Shown here: piece after piece, positions 17,577-26,486 of the stretch | Numbering within the stretch: position 1 is the first letter of the stretch | How the letters are laid out: every line of letters begins with the position of its first letter | DNA from: Halobacteriovoraceae bacterium | GTDB lineage: Bacteria; Bdellovibrionota; Bacteriovoracia; Bacteriovoracales; Bacteriovoracaceae | Assembly: GCA_002713145.1 (NCBI GenBank) | Contig: PAVS01000003.1 | Coordinates: 104,744-168,743, forward strand | Direction of reading: 5' to 3' | Length of the DNA: 64,000 bases | Made by a program: the position numbers and the translations under genes | Notes under the pieces: model-generated | The model's database searches: none | Seen by the model: only the letters and a program-made list of their open reading frames with translations | What the model was told of the DNA's origin: nothing

Positions 17577-18041
17577 ATGCAGAAAAAGCAAATACGGAGT
17601 TGGAAAAAAGTCTTTGTGGATGACTTGAATTATGTTTCTTATGAATTAAAAGATATTGTCGCAAAGCCTGCTGTCATCTTTCTCGAAGGGGAGCTTGGGG
17701 CTGGAAAAACAACTTTTTCCAAAAATTTCCATAACGATCCTGAAGGCTCTTCCCCAACGTACTCTTTGATTAATGAGCACAAGGATATTCTCCATGCTGA
17801 TTTTTACCGTGTGAAAGAGCGTGAAGACATTATCCATTTAGAGCTTCCCCTTTATTTAGAAGATAAAAACTTTTTATTGATTGAATGGGGATTCCAACAT
17901 TTGTCTAATATAATGCCGGAAATTCCAGATTCCTTTTCCTACTATGTCTTAGAAATTCATGTGAACGATAAAGAAAATAGGGAAAAAACTGATCAATTTT
18001 CTCGTGATTTTCAACTTTATTCACTCAAATTGGACTTTTAA
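17577..18041 (+). CDS. tsaE: tRNA t6A synthesis ATPase TsaE
   Basis: TsaE is the ATPase that cycles the TsaBD complex in N6-threonylcarbamoyladenosine modification of ANN-decoding tRNAs. The 154-residue protein shows the Walker A loop GELGAGKTTFSK (about residues 39-50), SSPTYSLINEH, HADFYR and the glutamate-tryptophan box LIEWG. tsaB and tsaD are not in the window. It is the last gene of the cdaA operon. Confidence 0.93.
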   Translation: MQKKQIRSWKKVFVDDLNYVSYELKDIVAKPAVIFLEGELGAGKTTFSKNFHNDPEGSSPTYSLINEHKDILHADFYRVKEREDIIHLELPLYLEDKNFLLIEWGFQHLSNIMPEIPDSFSYYVLEIHVNDKENREKTDQFSRDFQLYSLKLDF

Positions 18042-18343
18042 AGTTACCCGCCCGAAACAGTCGGAAAAATATTCCTGATTAATTTGTGCAACTAGTCCCA
18101 GTCTGGCCCTAGGAAAAACGATTAATTTCAGGCAGTTAACGTATGTTTTTGATGTAAGAACTTTTTAAGCTTTCTTAAGTAATAAACAGTTGACGTCAAC
18201 AACTAAAAAAGGTGATACTTTTATCAGAGATGATTTGGCCAACTTTATAAGTCAGGTTATCTCCCGGGGATCAATGGATGGGAAATCTCCGAATAAAAAC
18301 ATTCAAAAAAATATTTGTTTAATTAGATTATGGAGGATGACAA
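18042..18343. other. Intergenic region upstream of the Rrf2 gene
   Basis: The 302-bp gap contains the palindromic promoter described at 18189-18219 and a long (>120-nt) leader before the Rrf2 start. I see no ORF and no clear terminator for the cdaA operon. The leader has a TTATGGAGGATGACAAATG start region with a strong Shine-Dalgarno. Confidence 0.6.
18189..18219 (+). promoter_or_regulatory. Promoter with a palindromic operator over its -35
   Basis: The 12-bp perfect palindrome GTTGACGTCAAC (18189-18200) contains a -35-like TTGACG (18190-18195). A weak -10 (GATACT, 18214-18219) lies 18 bp downstream. A dyad over the -35 is a typical repressor site. The likeliest ligand is the Rrf2 protein encoded just downstream, by analogy with self-regulated IscR. 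This is inference. Confidence 0.5.
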
Positions 18344-18913
18344 ATGAGACTTACTTCTAAAGGCCGTTACGCTGTTAGAGCAATGCTAGACCTAACTTTC
18401 CACTCAAACGGAAATCCAGTTAGATTACAAGAAATTTCTACAAGACAAGCAATTTCACTACACTACTTAGAGCAACTTTTCAGAAAATTGAGAACTGGTA
18501 GAGTTGTTAAGTCTGTTCGTGGACCAGGTGGTGGATACGTTCTTGCTAGATCAATGGATGAAATCACTGTAAGAGACATTCTTGAGTGTGTTGGTGAGAA
18601 TATCAACCCAGCTAGAGATATTATGGGACTTCCAAGCTCTGGTGTAGAAGTAAAGCCAGCTGCTGAAGGTGAAGCCACAAGAATTGATACAACAGAGTTC
18701 AGATTAACTAAGAACTTTTTCGAAAACCTTGGTGTTTTAATGCAAGAGTACTTAACAACGACAACTCTTGGAGATCTTTCTAGAAAAGCTAGAGAAATCA
18801 ATGCTACAGAAACTGGATCTTTTGCTGCAAGTACAACTAATGCAGCGATTGAAGCAACTTCTAATGAGACTGCTTCTATCATCAGACCAGCTCTTGGTGA
18901 GATCAATCAATAA
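18344..18913 (+). CDS. Rrf2-family regulator lacking the IscR cysteine triad
   Basis: The 189-residue protein has the Rrf2 winged helix: MRLTSKGRYAVRAMLDL, ISLHYLEQLFRKLR and VRGPGGGYVLAR (about residues 1-75). This matches IscR, which senses Fe-S status and controls Fe-S assembly genes. The IscR cluster ligands (C-x5-C-x5-C) are missing; the region reads ECVGENINPARDIMG, with one cysteine. The C-terminal ~45 residues are Ala/Thr/Ser-rich and probably disordered. Codon choice looks like that of highly expressed genes such as fusA here. A terminator follows, and a NifS-like gene lies 80 bp downstream. Confidence 0.88.
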   Translation: MRLTSKGRYAVRAMLDLTFHSNGNPVRLQEISTRQAISLHYLEQLFRKLRTGRVVKSVRGPGGGYVLARSMDEITVRDILECVGENINPARDIMGLPSSGVEVKPAAEGEATRIDTTEFRLTKNFFENLGVLMQEYLTTTTLGDLSRKAREINATETGSFAASTTNAAIEATSNETASIIRPALGEINQ

Positions 18914-18939
18914 AAATTAATCAATTTATTGATATATAA

Positions 18940-18967
18940 GGGAGACCGATAGGTCTCCTTTTTTTTT
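18940..18967 (+). terminator. Rho-independent terminator
   Basis: GGAGACC (18941-18947) pairs with GGTCTCC (18952-18958) across a 4-nt GATA loop, followed by nine T. It separates the Rrf2 gene from the cysteine desulfurase gene. Confidence 0.9.
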
Positions 18968-18994
18968 GATAAAAAATCGGGTAATCTCCTGTCC

Positions 18995-20110
18995 ATGCAA
19001 TACCAGGATAGGATTTATTTAGATCATAATTCAACCACTGAATTAAATAGTGAGCTTTTAGCACGTTTAGGTGAAGTGAAATCTTTTTTTGCTAATCCTT
19101 CTTCTCAACATAGCAGTGGGAAAATGGCCAAAAAATGGTCTGAAGAAAATATAAACGAAATCTACAAAGCATTTCATTGCAAGCCCAATGACTTTGAGTT
19201 CCTACTTCATTCTGGAACGAGTGAAGCCTCGAATACTTTTTTAAATTTAGGTGCCAAAGACTGTCTTTTTTATTTTGCCAGTGATCACTCATGTATTACT
19301 CAGGTTGCGAGTCTGTTAAAAACTAAGGGGAGAAAAGCGATAGAGCTCCCTTTAAACACTGATGGTCATTTTAATGAGGATGATATCATCTCAATTATTC
19401 AAAGTGAGAAAGGAGAAGGAAAAAACTGGCTTACTTTTACTTGGGTGAATAACGAAACGGGAGTTGTCTGGCCTCTTAAGCTTGCCCGGACGATTAAAGA
19501 TAAAACTGGCTGTTCTATTTTTGTAGATGCAACTCAAGCCATCGGAAAGGTCCCTGATGCATTTGAACTCGATACTAGCTTAGATTGTTATAGCTGGAGT
19601 TCCCATAAGTTTGGTGCTTTTAAAGGGTCTGGATTTAGTTTCTATAAGAGCGAATTGACAACTCAGCCCCTTATATTAGGAGGCGATCAGCAAGGTCTTA
19701 GATCCGGTACACTAAATACCTCTGGTCTGTGGTCTACTGCCTTGGCGCTCATCGATATAAAAAAATCCTATCCTTATAAGGACATTCTTGATTTAAAAAA
19801 TAAAATTGTGAAGCTTGTGACTGCGAATTCATCATTTGAATATATACAAAATGAAAGTTGTAATACAATTTGCCTGATTCATAAATCTAAGAAAGCTGAT
19901 CTATTACTGATCCATTTTGATCAACATGGTTTAGATGTTGGTAGCGGCTCTGCCTGTAGCTCAGGCAGCTTGACTGCACCTAAATCTTTAGTAGCCATGG
20001 GACTTAATGAAAAAGCCAGCAGAAGTATCAGGATATCTTTGGCAAAGAGTAATCTTGTTCAGGAAAAAGAACTTATCAAAAGACTGAGCAAAGTCTGCGA
20101 AAAATTGTGA
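18995..20110 (+). CDS. NifS/IscS-type cysteine desulfurase
   Basis: This 371-residue PLP enzyme takes sulfur from cysteine to form a persulfide for Fe-S clusters or thiolated tRNA. It has YLDHNSTT at the N terminus, GTSEASN, WVNNETGVVWP, DATQAIGK, the PLP-lysine box SSHKFGAFKGSG (about residues 204-215), RSGTLNTSG and the active cysteine in GSGSACSSGS (about 315-324). It is slightly shorter than IscS (~404). It follows the Rrf2 gene, in line with Fe-S control, but no iscU, hscA or fdx accompanies it. No good Shine-Dalgarno precedes the ATG. Confidence 0.9.
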   Translation: MQYQDRIYLDHNSTTELNSELLARLGEVKSFFANPSSQHSSGKMAKKWSEENINEIYKAFHCKPNDFEFLLHSGTSEASNTFLNLGAKDCLFYFASDHSCITQVASLLKTKGRKAIELPLNTDGHFNEDDIISIIQSEKGEGKNWLTFTWVNNETGVVWPLKLARTIKDKTGCSIFVDATQAIGKVPDAFELDTSLDCYSWSSHKFGAFKGSGFSFYKSELTTQPLILGGDQQGLRSGTLNTSGLWSTALALIDIKKSYPYKDILDLKNKIVKLVTANSSFEYIQNESCNTICLIHKSKKADLLLIHFDQHGLDVGSGSACSSGSLTAPKSLVAMGLNEKASRSIRISLAKSNLVQEKELIKRLSKVCEKL

Positions 20111-20892
20111 AAACACTGCATATTGGTTCGCTGCCTTTCAAAGATATAAACCAAGCCATTCATTATACTTTTCAGTATGATATTCCCACTCTTTTCTCAT
20201 TACCCCAGCTAGATCAAGATGAATGGCTAGGACTTGATGTTCTTTTAAAAACTGAAGTGGCATCAGGTGACTTTGATGATTTAAAAGTGAAGTCTCTCTC
20301 TCATGCAAAAATAGAAAATTATAAACCTGCATACGTTGAGGAATTCAAAAAAAAGCTCTCTCACACAGGTAAAAAAGAAATGAAACTGCAATGTGTGGGA
20401 CCTGTTACACTACACTCTATAATTAAAAGATTTCGTCCTATAGAATATATAGAAGTAGCTCTATTTCTAAAAAAACTCTATGCTCACATAGGAAGTTTTT
20501 TTCCCGATGAAATGGATATGATTTTTTTTATGGATGAACCATTTCTCGCTCAAAATTTTGATTCGCTGCCCTTTTTTGAAGAAGTGTATAGGGATGCAAA
20601 TGCTCTATACGATACGTTTGTGGTTCATTGTTGTGATCATCTTAATCAAGCTCAGCTCAAGCAAATTCATTATCCACTCCATCTCGATCTCGCTCTTTAC
20701 CAAAATGATCAGACTAAGCCTTCCCCCATGGCGATAGGCATAGCAAATGAAAGCCTTCAGTTAAGAGCTTTTGATCTAGAACAGGGCGAATTTATAGCTC
20801 CCGCTTGTGGACTAGGGCTTAAAAGTGAAGCTTATTGCTGGCAAATACTTCAGCAATTAAAAACAATTAAGAGTCAAATTCATCAAGGTTGA
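20107..20892 (+). CDS. MetE/UROD-superfamily small protein
   Basis: The 261-residue protein starts at a GTG overlapping the desulfurase stop. It resembles the C-terminal barrel of cobalamin-independent methionine synthase (MetE) and uroporphyrinogen decarboxylase relatives: HIGSLPFKD at the start, QCVGPVTL, the FFMDEP motif (MetE QxDEP), VVHCCD (H-x-C zinc-type ligands) and PACGLG near the C terminus. It lacks the large N-terminal domain of MetE. It could be a small zinc-dependent methyltransferase or thiol-handling protein; the substrate is unknown. Coupling to a cysteine desulfurase hints at sulfur chemistry. Confidence 0.6.
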   Translation: MKTLHIGSLPFKDINQAIHYTFQYDIPTLFSLPQLDQDEWLGLDVLLKTEVASGDFDDLKVKSLSHAKIENYKPAYVEEFKKKLSHTGKKEMKLQCVGPVTLHSIIKRFRPIEYIEVALFLKKLYAHIGSFFPDEMDMIFFMDEPFLAQNFDSLPFFEEVYRDANALYDTFVVHCCDHLNQAQLKQIHYPLHLDLALYQNDQTKPSPMAIGIANESLQLRAFDLEQGEFIAPACGLGLKSEAYCWQILQQLKTIKSQIHQG

Positions 20893-21493
20893 TGTCTCTA
20901 GCGATAGAGACACCTTTGACTTTTTCAACTTCGTCTTTAATAAAAGGAAATTGTAGGCGATCGACTCCCTCATAGTTTTCTTCAAAAGCAATCGTTATAG
21001 TCTTTGGAACAAACTCTCGCAGGGAATGCAAATAATAATTTTTTGGTAGCGCCGACATCGCCGCCATGACTTCTTCATCATCAGTAAAATCATGACCTAT
21101 AGGAGATTTCGTCGCATTCTTGACGATTAACGCTCCTTTCACTTTTTCCTTGGGAAGATCATTGGTATTGGCCCAAGTGGTGAAGTTAAAAAAATCGAGA
21201 TGAAACATAGATTGCTGATACTTAAACTTGCGTGGAAGGGCCAGTCTTTGGAGAAATTTTCTAGAGGTATCATCCTTAGATTTTCTAATAAGTTTTTCCA
21301 AAAGATAGCTATCTTCAACCCGAATTATATAATGCCCAGGGTTTCTACCAGATTCAAACAAGAAGTAGTTAAAACCAATGCTAAAGAGGGTATAGAGCTT
21401 TTGTTGAGTAAGATGTATATGCGGCTTCTCTAGCTCAACGACCGCTTTAACACCTTCGTACAGTTGCGTTTTTCCAATATCGTTTCTTGACAT
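20867..21493 (-). CDS. Hypothetical cytoplasmic protein
   Basis: The product has about 208 residues from the ATG at 21493 (MSRNDIGKTQLYEGVKAV). An in-frame TTG 39 bases upstream is less likely because it would place the dyad at 21497-21515 inside the gene. It has no signal peptide or membrane helices. The sequence is rich in aromatic and basic residues in its first half, with no catalytic motif I recognise. Its end overlaps the MetE-like gene by 26 bp. A near-perfect dyad lies immediately upstream of the start and may regulate it. Confidence 0.6.
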   Translation of the reverse strand: MSRNDIGKTQLYEGVKAVVELEKPHIHLTQQKLYTLFSIGFNYFLFESGRNPGHYIIRVEDSYLLEKLIRKSKDDTSRKFLQRLALPRKFKYQQSMFHLDFFNFTTWANTNDLPKEKVKGALIVKNATKSPIGHDFTDDEEVMAAMSALPKNYYLHSLREFVPKTITIAFEENYEGVDRLQFPFIKDEVEKVKGVSIARDINLDEFDS

Positions 21494-21496
21494 GAG

Positions 21497-21515
21497 GCAT
21501 TTATAATATAAATGC
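21497..21515 (-). promoter_or_regulatory. 19-bp inverted repeat upstream of a hypothetical gene
   Basis: GCATTTATA-A-TATAAATGC has nine-base perfect arms around one base, three bases before the ATG at 21493 on the minus strand. It could be an operator or a hairpin in the 5' leader. It also includes TATAAA-like -10 sequence, so it may cover the promoter. Confidence 0.5.
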
Positions 21516-21536
21516 TTAATATTTTGCAACAAAAAA

Positions 21537-21565
21537 TTGACGAGATACGACTTTTTCCTTAAGAT
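21537..21565 (+). promoter_or_regulatory. Sigma-70-type promoter of fusA
   Basis: TTGACG (21537-21542) and TAAGAT (21560-21565) are separated by 17 bp and lie about 55 bp before the fusA start. This is a good fit to the housekeeping consensus. Confidence 0.7.
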
Positions 21566-21619
21566 TTCGCCTATTATTAATCGATGAATTTACATAAGTT
21601 TACCAGTTTTGGAGTTACG

Positions 21620-23782
21620 ATGAAACACTTACCTAAAACGAGAAATATTGGTATTTCGGCCCATATTGACTCGGGAAAAACAACCCTAACAGAAAGAATA
21701 CTTTTTTACTGTGACATGATCCACAAAATCGAAGATGTACGTGGTGGTGGTGATGGTGCAAAAATGGACCACATGGAGCTAGAAAAAGAAAAAGGTATTA
21801 CAATTACTTCTGCTGCTACAACAGTTCACTGGCATGGATTTGATAAAGCCGGTATCACTTGTGCTGAAGGCGATGGTAAATCAATCAAAATTAATATTAT
21901 CGATACTCCAGGTCACGTTGACTTTACTGTTGAGGTTGAGAGATCACTGAGAGTTTTAGACGGTGCTATTTTAGTTCTTTGTTCTGTTTCAGGTGTTCAG
22001 GCACAATCAATTACAGTTGATCGTCAGATGAAAAGATATAATGTACCTAGACTTGCTTTCCTTAACAAAATGGATCGTATGGGTGCAGGTGCTGAAAAAG
22101 GTGCCAATGAATTAAGAGAAAAACTTCATCATAATGCTGTTCTTATGCAAATTCCGATTGGCGCTGAAGAAAACTTCGCTGGGGTTGTGGATCTCGTAAC
22201 AAAAGAAGCTTATTACTTTGATGGAGATAATGGGGAAAATGTTCGTGTTGAAGAGTGTCCTGCTGATCTCGTAGATCTAATGGAAGAAAAAAGAGCGATC
22301 ATGCTTGATGAAGTTTGCGCTTTTGACGACGCTATCATGGAAAAATACCTTGAAGGTGAAGAGCCTACTCAAGAAGAATTACATAAATGTATTAGAGCGG
22401 GAGTTAACTCTCTAGAACTTACTCCAGTCTATATGGGGTCAGCGTTTAAAAATAAAGGTGTTCAGCCACTTCTTAATGCTGTCGCCAGATACCTTCCTTC
22501 ACCAGTTTCTTGTGCTAAACCTATGGCCAAAAAAGAAACAAAAGATGGAGAAGAAAAAATCCAACTTGAACCAGACTTTGATAAGCCACTTGTATGTATG
22601 GCTTTTAAAATTACTGATGAGCAATTTGGACAGCTTACTTATACCAGAATTTATCAAGGGACTCTTAGAAAAGGTGACACTGTTTATAATACACGTGAGA
22701 AGAAAAAAGTACGTGTTGGTAGAATGGTGCGTATGAACTCGAATGATAGAGAGAATATTGATGAAGCAAGTGCAGGGGATATTATCGCAATGGTTGGTGT
22801 TGACTGTGCTTCAGGGGATACTTTTGTTGGTCAAGAAGATTGGATGAATGTTTCTTGTGAAGGGATGCATGTTCCTATTCCAGTTATTGAGCTTTCAATC
22901 AAAGCTAAAGATAAAGATCACCAAGCAAGAATGGCTAAAGGACTTAATAGATTTAGAAGAGAAGATCCTACATTCCATTTATTTACTGATGAAGAATCAG
23001 GTGAGACTCGTATTGCTGGTATGGGTGAGCTACACCTTGAGATTTATGTAGAACGTCTTAAGCGTGAATATAAAGCTGATGTTGAAGTTGGTGCTCCACA
23101 AGTTAACTATAGAGAAACAATACGCCAAGAAGCTAATTATGATTACACTCATAAGAAGCAAACGGGTGGTTCTGGTCAATTTGGTCAAGTTGTTGGAACA
23201 ATCAGACCACTCACAGATGATAAAAAAGAGCGTGAAGATCAAAACTTTAAGTTCAACAATAATATTAAAGGGGGATCCATTCCTTCAGAATTTATTGGGG
23301 CTTGTGAAAAAGGTTTTGAAGACGTAATGGATAAAGGTCCACTTGCGGCTTTCCCACTTATCAATGTTGAAGTTGATCTAAACGATGGTAAGTATCATGA
23401 TGTCGATTCATCAGATATGGCCTTCCGTATCGCTTCTAGACAAGCAATGAGACAAGCTATTGCTAAAGCTGATGCAGTTCTTCTAGAACCATACATGCAA
23501 GTTCAAGTTGAAACTCCAGATGATTACCAAGGATTTGTTATTGGTGACTTAAGTTCAAGACGTGGACTTATCCAAGGGTCTGAAGCTGCAGCTGGGGGAG
23601 AAACGATCGTTAACGCTCAGGTTCCACTTAGTGAAATGTTTGGGTACTCAACAGATCTTCGTTCGGGTACTGCTGGTAAAGCTACATACTCTATGGAATT
23701 TGCTGAGTACAAAGAATGTCCTCAAAATATCCAAGCTGAAGTTATTAAAGCTAGGGAAGAAAAACTCGCTAAAGAGGAATAG
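21620..23782 (+). CDS. fusA: Elongation factor G (mitochondrial-like/spd type)
   Basis: EF-G is the GTPase that drives ribosomal translocation. The 720-residue protein starts [20 protein letters not shown]. The upstream in-frame ATG at 21584 lacks a ribosome-binding site, while GGAG lies before 21620. G1 is AHIDSGKTT, the switch region [19 protein letters not shown]3 DTPGH and G4 NKMD. The start and the MELE switch resemble mitochondrial EF-G1 and the spd group known from spirochaetes, planctomycetes and deltaproteobacteria. Short insertions are present in the G domain (around [13 protein letters not shown]) and before domain II. A strong promoter and terminator flank it, so it is monocistronic, not in a str operon. 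Confidence 0.95.
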   Translation: MKHLPKTRNIGISAHIDSGKTTLTERILFYCDMIHKIEDVRGGGDGAKMDHMELEKEKGITITSAATTVHWHGFDKAGITCAEGDGKSIKINIIDTPGHVDFTVEVERSLRVLDGAILVLCSVSGVQAQSITVDRQMKRYNVPRLAFLNKMDRMGAGAEKGANELREKLHHNAVLMQIPIGAEENFAGVVDLVTKEAYYFDGDNGENVRVEECPADLVDLMEEKRAIMLDEVCAFDDAIMEKYLEGEEPTQEELHKCIRAGVNSLELTPVYMGSAFKNKGVQPLLNAVARYLPSPVSCAKPMAKKETKDGEEKIQLEPDFDKPLVCMAFKITDEQFGQLTYTRIYQGTLRKGDTVYNTREKKKVRVGRMVRMNSNDRENIDEASAGDIIAMVGVDCASGDTFVGQEDWMNVSCEGMHVPIPVIELSIKAKDKDHQARMAKGLNRFRREDPTFHLFTDEESGETRIAGMGELHLEIYVERLKREYKADVEVGAPQVNYRETIRQEANYDYTHKKQTGGSGQFGQVVGTIRPLTDDKKEREDQNFKFNNNIKGGSIPSEFIGACEKGFEDVMDKGPLAAFPLINVEVDLNDGKYHDVDSSDMAFRIASRQAMRQAIAKADAVLLEPYMQVQVETPDDYQGFVIGDLSSRRGLIQGSEAAAGGETIVNAQVPLSEMFGYSTDLRSGTAGKATYSMEFAEYKECPQNIQAEVIKAREEKLAKEE

Positions 23783-23812
23783 GGTTTACACTTAAGTAAC
23801 ACTTATATATAA

Positions 23813-23840
23813 GGGAGGTTAATTTAACCTCCCTTTTTTT
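23813..23840 (+). terminator. Rho-independent terminator after fusA
   Basis: GGGAGGTT (23813-23820) pairs with AACCTCCC (23826-23833) and is followed by seven T. It ends the fusA transcript 30 bp after the stop. Confidence 0.92.
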
Positions 23841-23853
23841 ATGAGAAAAACTT

Positions 23854-24765
23854 ATGATTGAAAATTCCCAACTCCAAGTCCTTATGGCCCTTAATGATTC
23901 AGATTCATTAAGCCAAGCTGCAGAACAATTAGGTATCACCCAATCGGCTGTGTCTCAGCATATAAAAAAATTAGAAGCAAAAGTTGGATTTAGTCTTGTC
24001 ACAAGACAAGGCAAAAAATTAGTTTTAACTCCTGGTGGAAGGAAACTGGCCAAGCTTGGCAAGAATTACGTTAAACGTTTTGATGATGTCATCACAGAAA
24101 TTCAGCAAGAAAGTAAAAAGCTCGTGGGAAGTGTCAGTGTTGGAACTTTATTTGGTATTGGAAAGTCTTGGATTGCCCACCGAATGGTAGAGTTTAGTTC
24201 TCATTTTCCTGATCTCACAATAAAAGTAGAAATGGATTATCCTGATAGGTTATTGGGACGATTTGAAGCCCGAGACTTTGATTGCTTAGTTCTCCCACAT
24301 AATATGACGCCTTCTTATTGTGAGTCTCAACTTCTTCACACCGAAACAGCTGTATTAGTTGTTCCTAAAACAAAAGAGTTTGAGAATATAAACAGTGATA
24401 CGGATCTAAAGACTATAATTGAACACCCCTTTATATTTTTCGAAGATCGTGACCCTCTGTTTTATGGATGGTGCAGAGAAGTTTTTGGGTCTGTTCCTAG
24501 AAGTGTAAGCCCTCGAATCGTCATCAATTCCTTTGGCCAAATGCTACAAGCTGTTCATCAAGGACTAGGAATGGCCGTTATTCCCACACATGTTCTTAAT
24601 AGAAGTTATTTTAAAGATAAAGTCAGAATTTTTGATTCCCGCTTTGAATTCAAGAGCTCAAACATAGATTTTATCTTTCATTCCGAAGCAAAAGAAAGTC
24701 TTAAGGTGCAAACACTTTTTAATTTTCTGCAAAAAGAAGTGGATAAATTAGATCATGATCTTTAA
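23854..24765 (+). CDS. LysR-family transcriptional regulator
   Basis: The 303-residue protein has the LysR helix-turn-helix at its N terminus (SDSLSQAAEQLGITQSAVSQHIKKLEAKVGF, about residues 16-46), then LVTRQGKKLVLTPGGRKL and a type-2 periplasmic-binding-like effector domain (VGTLFGIGKSWIAHRMVEF onward, ending with GLGMAVIPTHVL). The target and effector are unknown. The downstream GNAT gene overlaps its end by 11 bp and is a plausible cotranscribed partner. Confidence 0.93.
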   Translation: MIENSQLQVLMALNDSDSLSQAAEQLGITQSAVSQHIKKLEAKVGFSLVTRQGKKLVLTPGGRKLAKLGKNYVKRFDDVITEIQQESKKLVGSVSVGTLFGIGKSWIAHRMVEFSSHFPDLTIKVEMDYPDRLLGRFEARDFDCLVLPHNMTPSYCESQLLHTETAVLVVPKTKEFENINSDTDLKTIIEHPFIFFEDRDPLFYGWCREVFGSVPRSVSPRIVINSFGQMLQAVHQGLGMAVIPTHVLNRSYFKDKVRIFDSRFEFKSSNIDFIFHSEAKESLKVQTLFNFLQKEVDKLDHDL

Positions 24766-25267
24766 GAATGTGAATGAGCTTTCAGCTGAAGAGTTTTCTC
24801 AGCTTGAAGGTGTCTATAAGCAAACAGCAGATTCGCCATCACTTGCAATTAAAAAGAAATATTTTACATATTATATTGAAAACCATTCTTCTTTATTTTT
24901 TGTGGCCATCAATGAGAGAAAAGTTTTGGGCTATATTTGTGGTATGAAAGCTAGCCTTGAGCACCCCACACTTTTTCAAACTTATCCTTATTTAAAATTG
25001 TTCCAAGATGAATTGATAAGCTACCCAGCTCATCTGCATATTAATGTTGCTCCAGGCAATCAAGGAATGGGAGTCGGTCGCAAGCTCATGGACAAATTTG
25101 TACAGGCGCTATCACAGGGAAATGTTTTAGGGGTGCATATAGTAACTGTTGTTAATGCAGCGAATAATAAATTTTATCAAAAATCTGGTTTTACTTTTGA
25201 AAAAACTCATAATTTTGCAGATAAGCAATTATTGTTCATGGGAAAGTCTTTAAATACAGATACTTAG
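24755..25267 (+). CDS. GNAT-family N-acetyltransferase
   Basis: The 170-residue protein has the acetyl-CoA motif A as NVAPGNQGMGVGRKLMDKFV (the Q/R-x2-G-x-G/A loop) with beta4 HLHIN before it, and the late GNAT strand NNKFYQKSGFTFE. The acceptor is unknown. It overlaps the LysR gene end by 11 bp, which implies translational coupling. Confidence 0.88.
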   Translation: MIFKNVNELSAEEFSQLEGVYKQTADSPSLAIKKKYFTYYIENHSSLFFVAINERKVLGYICGMKASLEHPTLFQTYPYLKLFQDELISYPAHLHINVAPGNQGMGVGRKLMDKFVQALSQGNVLGVHIVTVVNAANNKFYQKSGFTFEKTHNFADKQLLFMGKSLNTDT

Positions 25268-25350
25268 CGCGTGAATAAATTAGTCGCTAAGTTGACAGTA
25301 AATGTCCAATATTATCTAATTTGTGCACTTACTACAATAGGGGATTTGTT

Positions 25351-26478
25351 ATGAAATTGTTAATAACAACATTGATCTTAACTCAATTTGCCTTGGCAGG
25401 AAAAATGCCTGCTTTAGAGAAAATGAATAAAGACTTTAATTATAGTGACGACTTGGATTTTAAAAATATGGAACTGGCCATTGAGCGTCATGAAAAGTCA
25501 TTCCTTAGTAAAGATCTTAATGAAACGTTAAGATTTGGAAAGAAAACCATTAAACGTCAAAAATTGTACGATACCTTACTCGCTTTTAAAGCACTTATGC
25601 TAGAGACCAAAGAGTGCTTTAAGACTGTGGCCAAAGACGAGTGCTATAAAACTTTCAATGAAAAAATGAATAGATCTTTTGATGCTTATAGACCGATGCC
25701 ACTTAGTTGGGAAAAGGGATATAGCGAAAAAAAGACCCATTTTACTGCTTATTATTCTCCCGATTTTGAAGGATCAAAAACACAGACGGATGTTTATAAG
25801 TATCCTATCTACGGTATACCGAAAAGTGCAAAACTAAGAAGTAAAACCAGTGATCAAATTAATTTTGGTGGTGCGCTTAAAGGTAAGGGACTTGAGCTTT
25901 TTTATGTAAAAGAGTCACTTTATGATATTTGGCTTCTTCATGTTCAAGGTGGCGGAAGAGTTAAAGTAAAGAATAAAGATGGATCATATAAAAAATATTA
26001 CCTTTCTTATGCTGGCAGTAATAAACAAAAATTTAAATTTCTTTATCATTATATGAAAGATCAAGGAATGATCACTAATGGAAGTGTTCCTGATCAAAGA
26101 GCCTATTTTGAAGCTCATCCAGAAGATCAAAGAAGAATTTTGGCCAGCTGTCCAAGCTTTATCTTTTTTAAAGTGACTACAACAGAGCCCCTTGGAACGG
26201 AGAATGTTCCTCTGACAGAAAAAAGATCAATCGCCACTGATTATAGACGTGTCCACGAGTATGGAATTTTGAACTTTATCAGAACACAGAAACCAGTAGT
26301 TCGCGGTGGGCATAGACAGATGCAAGATTTTAGCCGATTCTTTATCAACCAAGACACTGGTGGTGCCATCAAAGGTAATGCTCGAGTAGATATGTATTTT
26401 GGTTATGGCAAAGATGCTGAACGAGCGGCTTATGGTGTTAACAATCTTGGGGAACAATATTACTTATTACTAAAATAG
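25351..26478 (+). CDS. mltA: MltA-type lytic murein transglycosylase
   Basis: MltA cleaves peptidoglycan glycan strands to 1,6-anhydro-muropeptides. The product has about 375 residues and starts with a signal peptide (MKLLITTLILTQFALAG). I use the ATG at 25351, with AGGGGAT upstream, and not the one at 25321. Signatures include FTAYYSPDFEGSKT, YPIYGIP, the MltA core (IWLLHVQGGGRV), and the 3D-domain motif FINQDTGGAIKGNARVDMYFG near the C terminus with its catalytic aspartates. There is no lipobox cysteine, unlike E. coli MltA, so it may be soluble in the periplasm. Confidence 0.9.
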   Translation: MKLLITTLILTQFALAGKMPALEKMNKDFNYSDDLDFKNMELAIERHEKSFLSKDLNETLRFGKKTIKRQKLYDTLLAFKALMLETKECFKTVAKDECYKTFNEKMNRSFDAYRPMPLSWEKGYSEKKTHFTAYYSPDFEGSKTQTDVYKYPIYGIPKSAKLRSKTSDQINFGGALKGKGLELFYVKESLYDIWLLHVQGGGRVKVKNKDGSYKKYYLSYAGSNKQKFKFLYHYMKDQGMITNGSVPDQRAYFEAHPEDQRRILASCPSFIFFKVTTTEPLGTENVPLTEKRSIATDYRRVHEYGILNFIRTQKPVVRGGHRQMQDFSRFFINQDTGGAIKGNARVDMYFGYGKDAERAAYGVNNLGEQYYLLLK

Positions 26479-26486
26479 GGAATCCC

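Noticed and set aside
18463..18906. 147-codon minus-strand frame across the Rrf2 gene
   Set aside because: It is a mirror of the strongly biased codons of the Rrf2 gene, with no ribosome-binding site and no recognisable protein.
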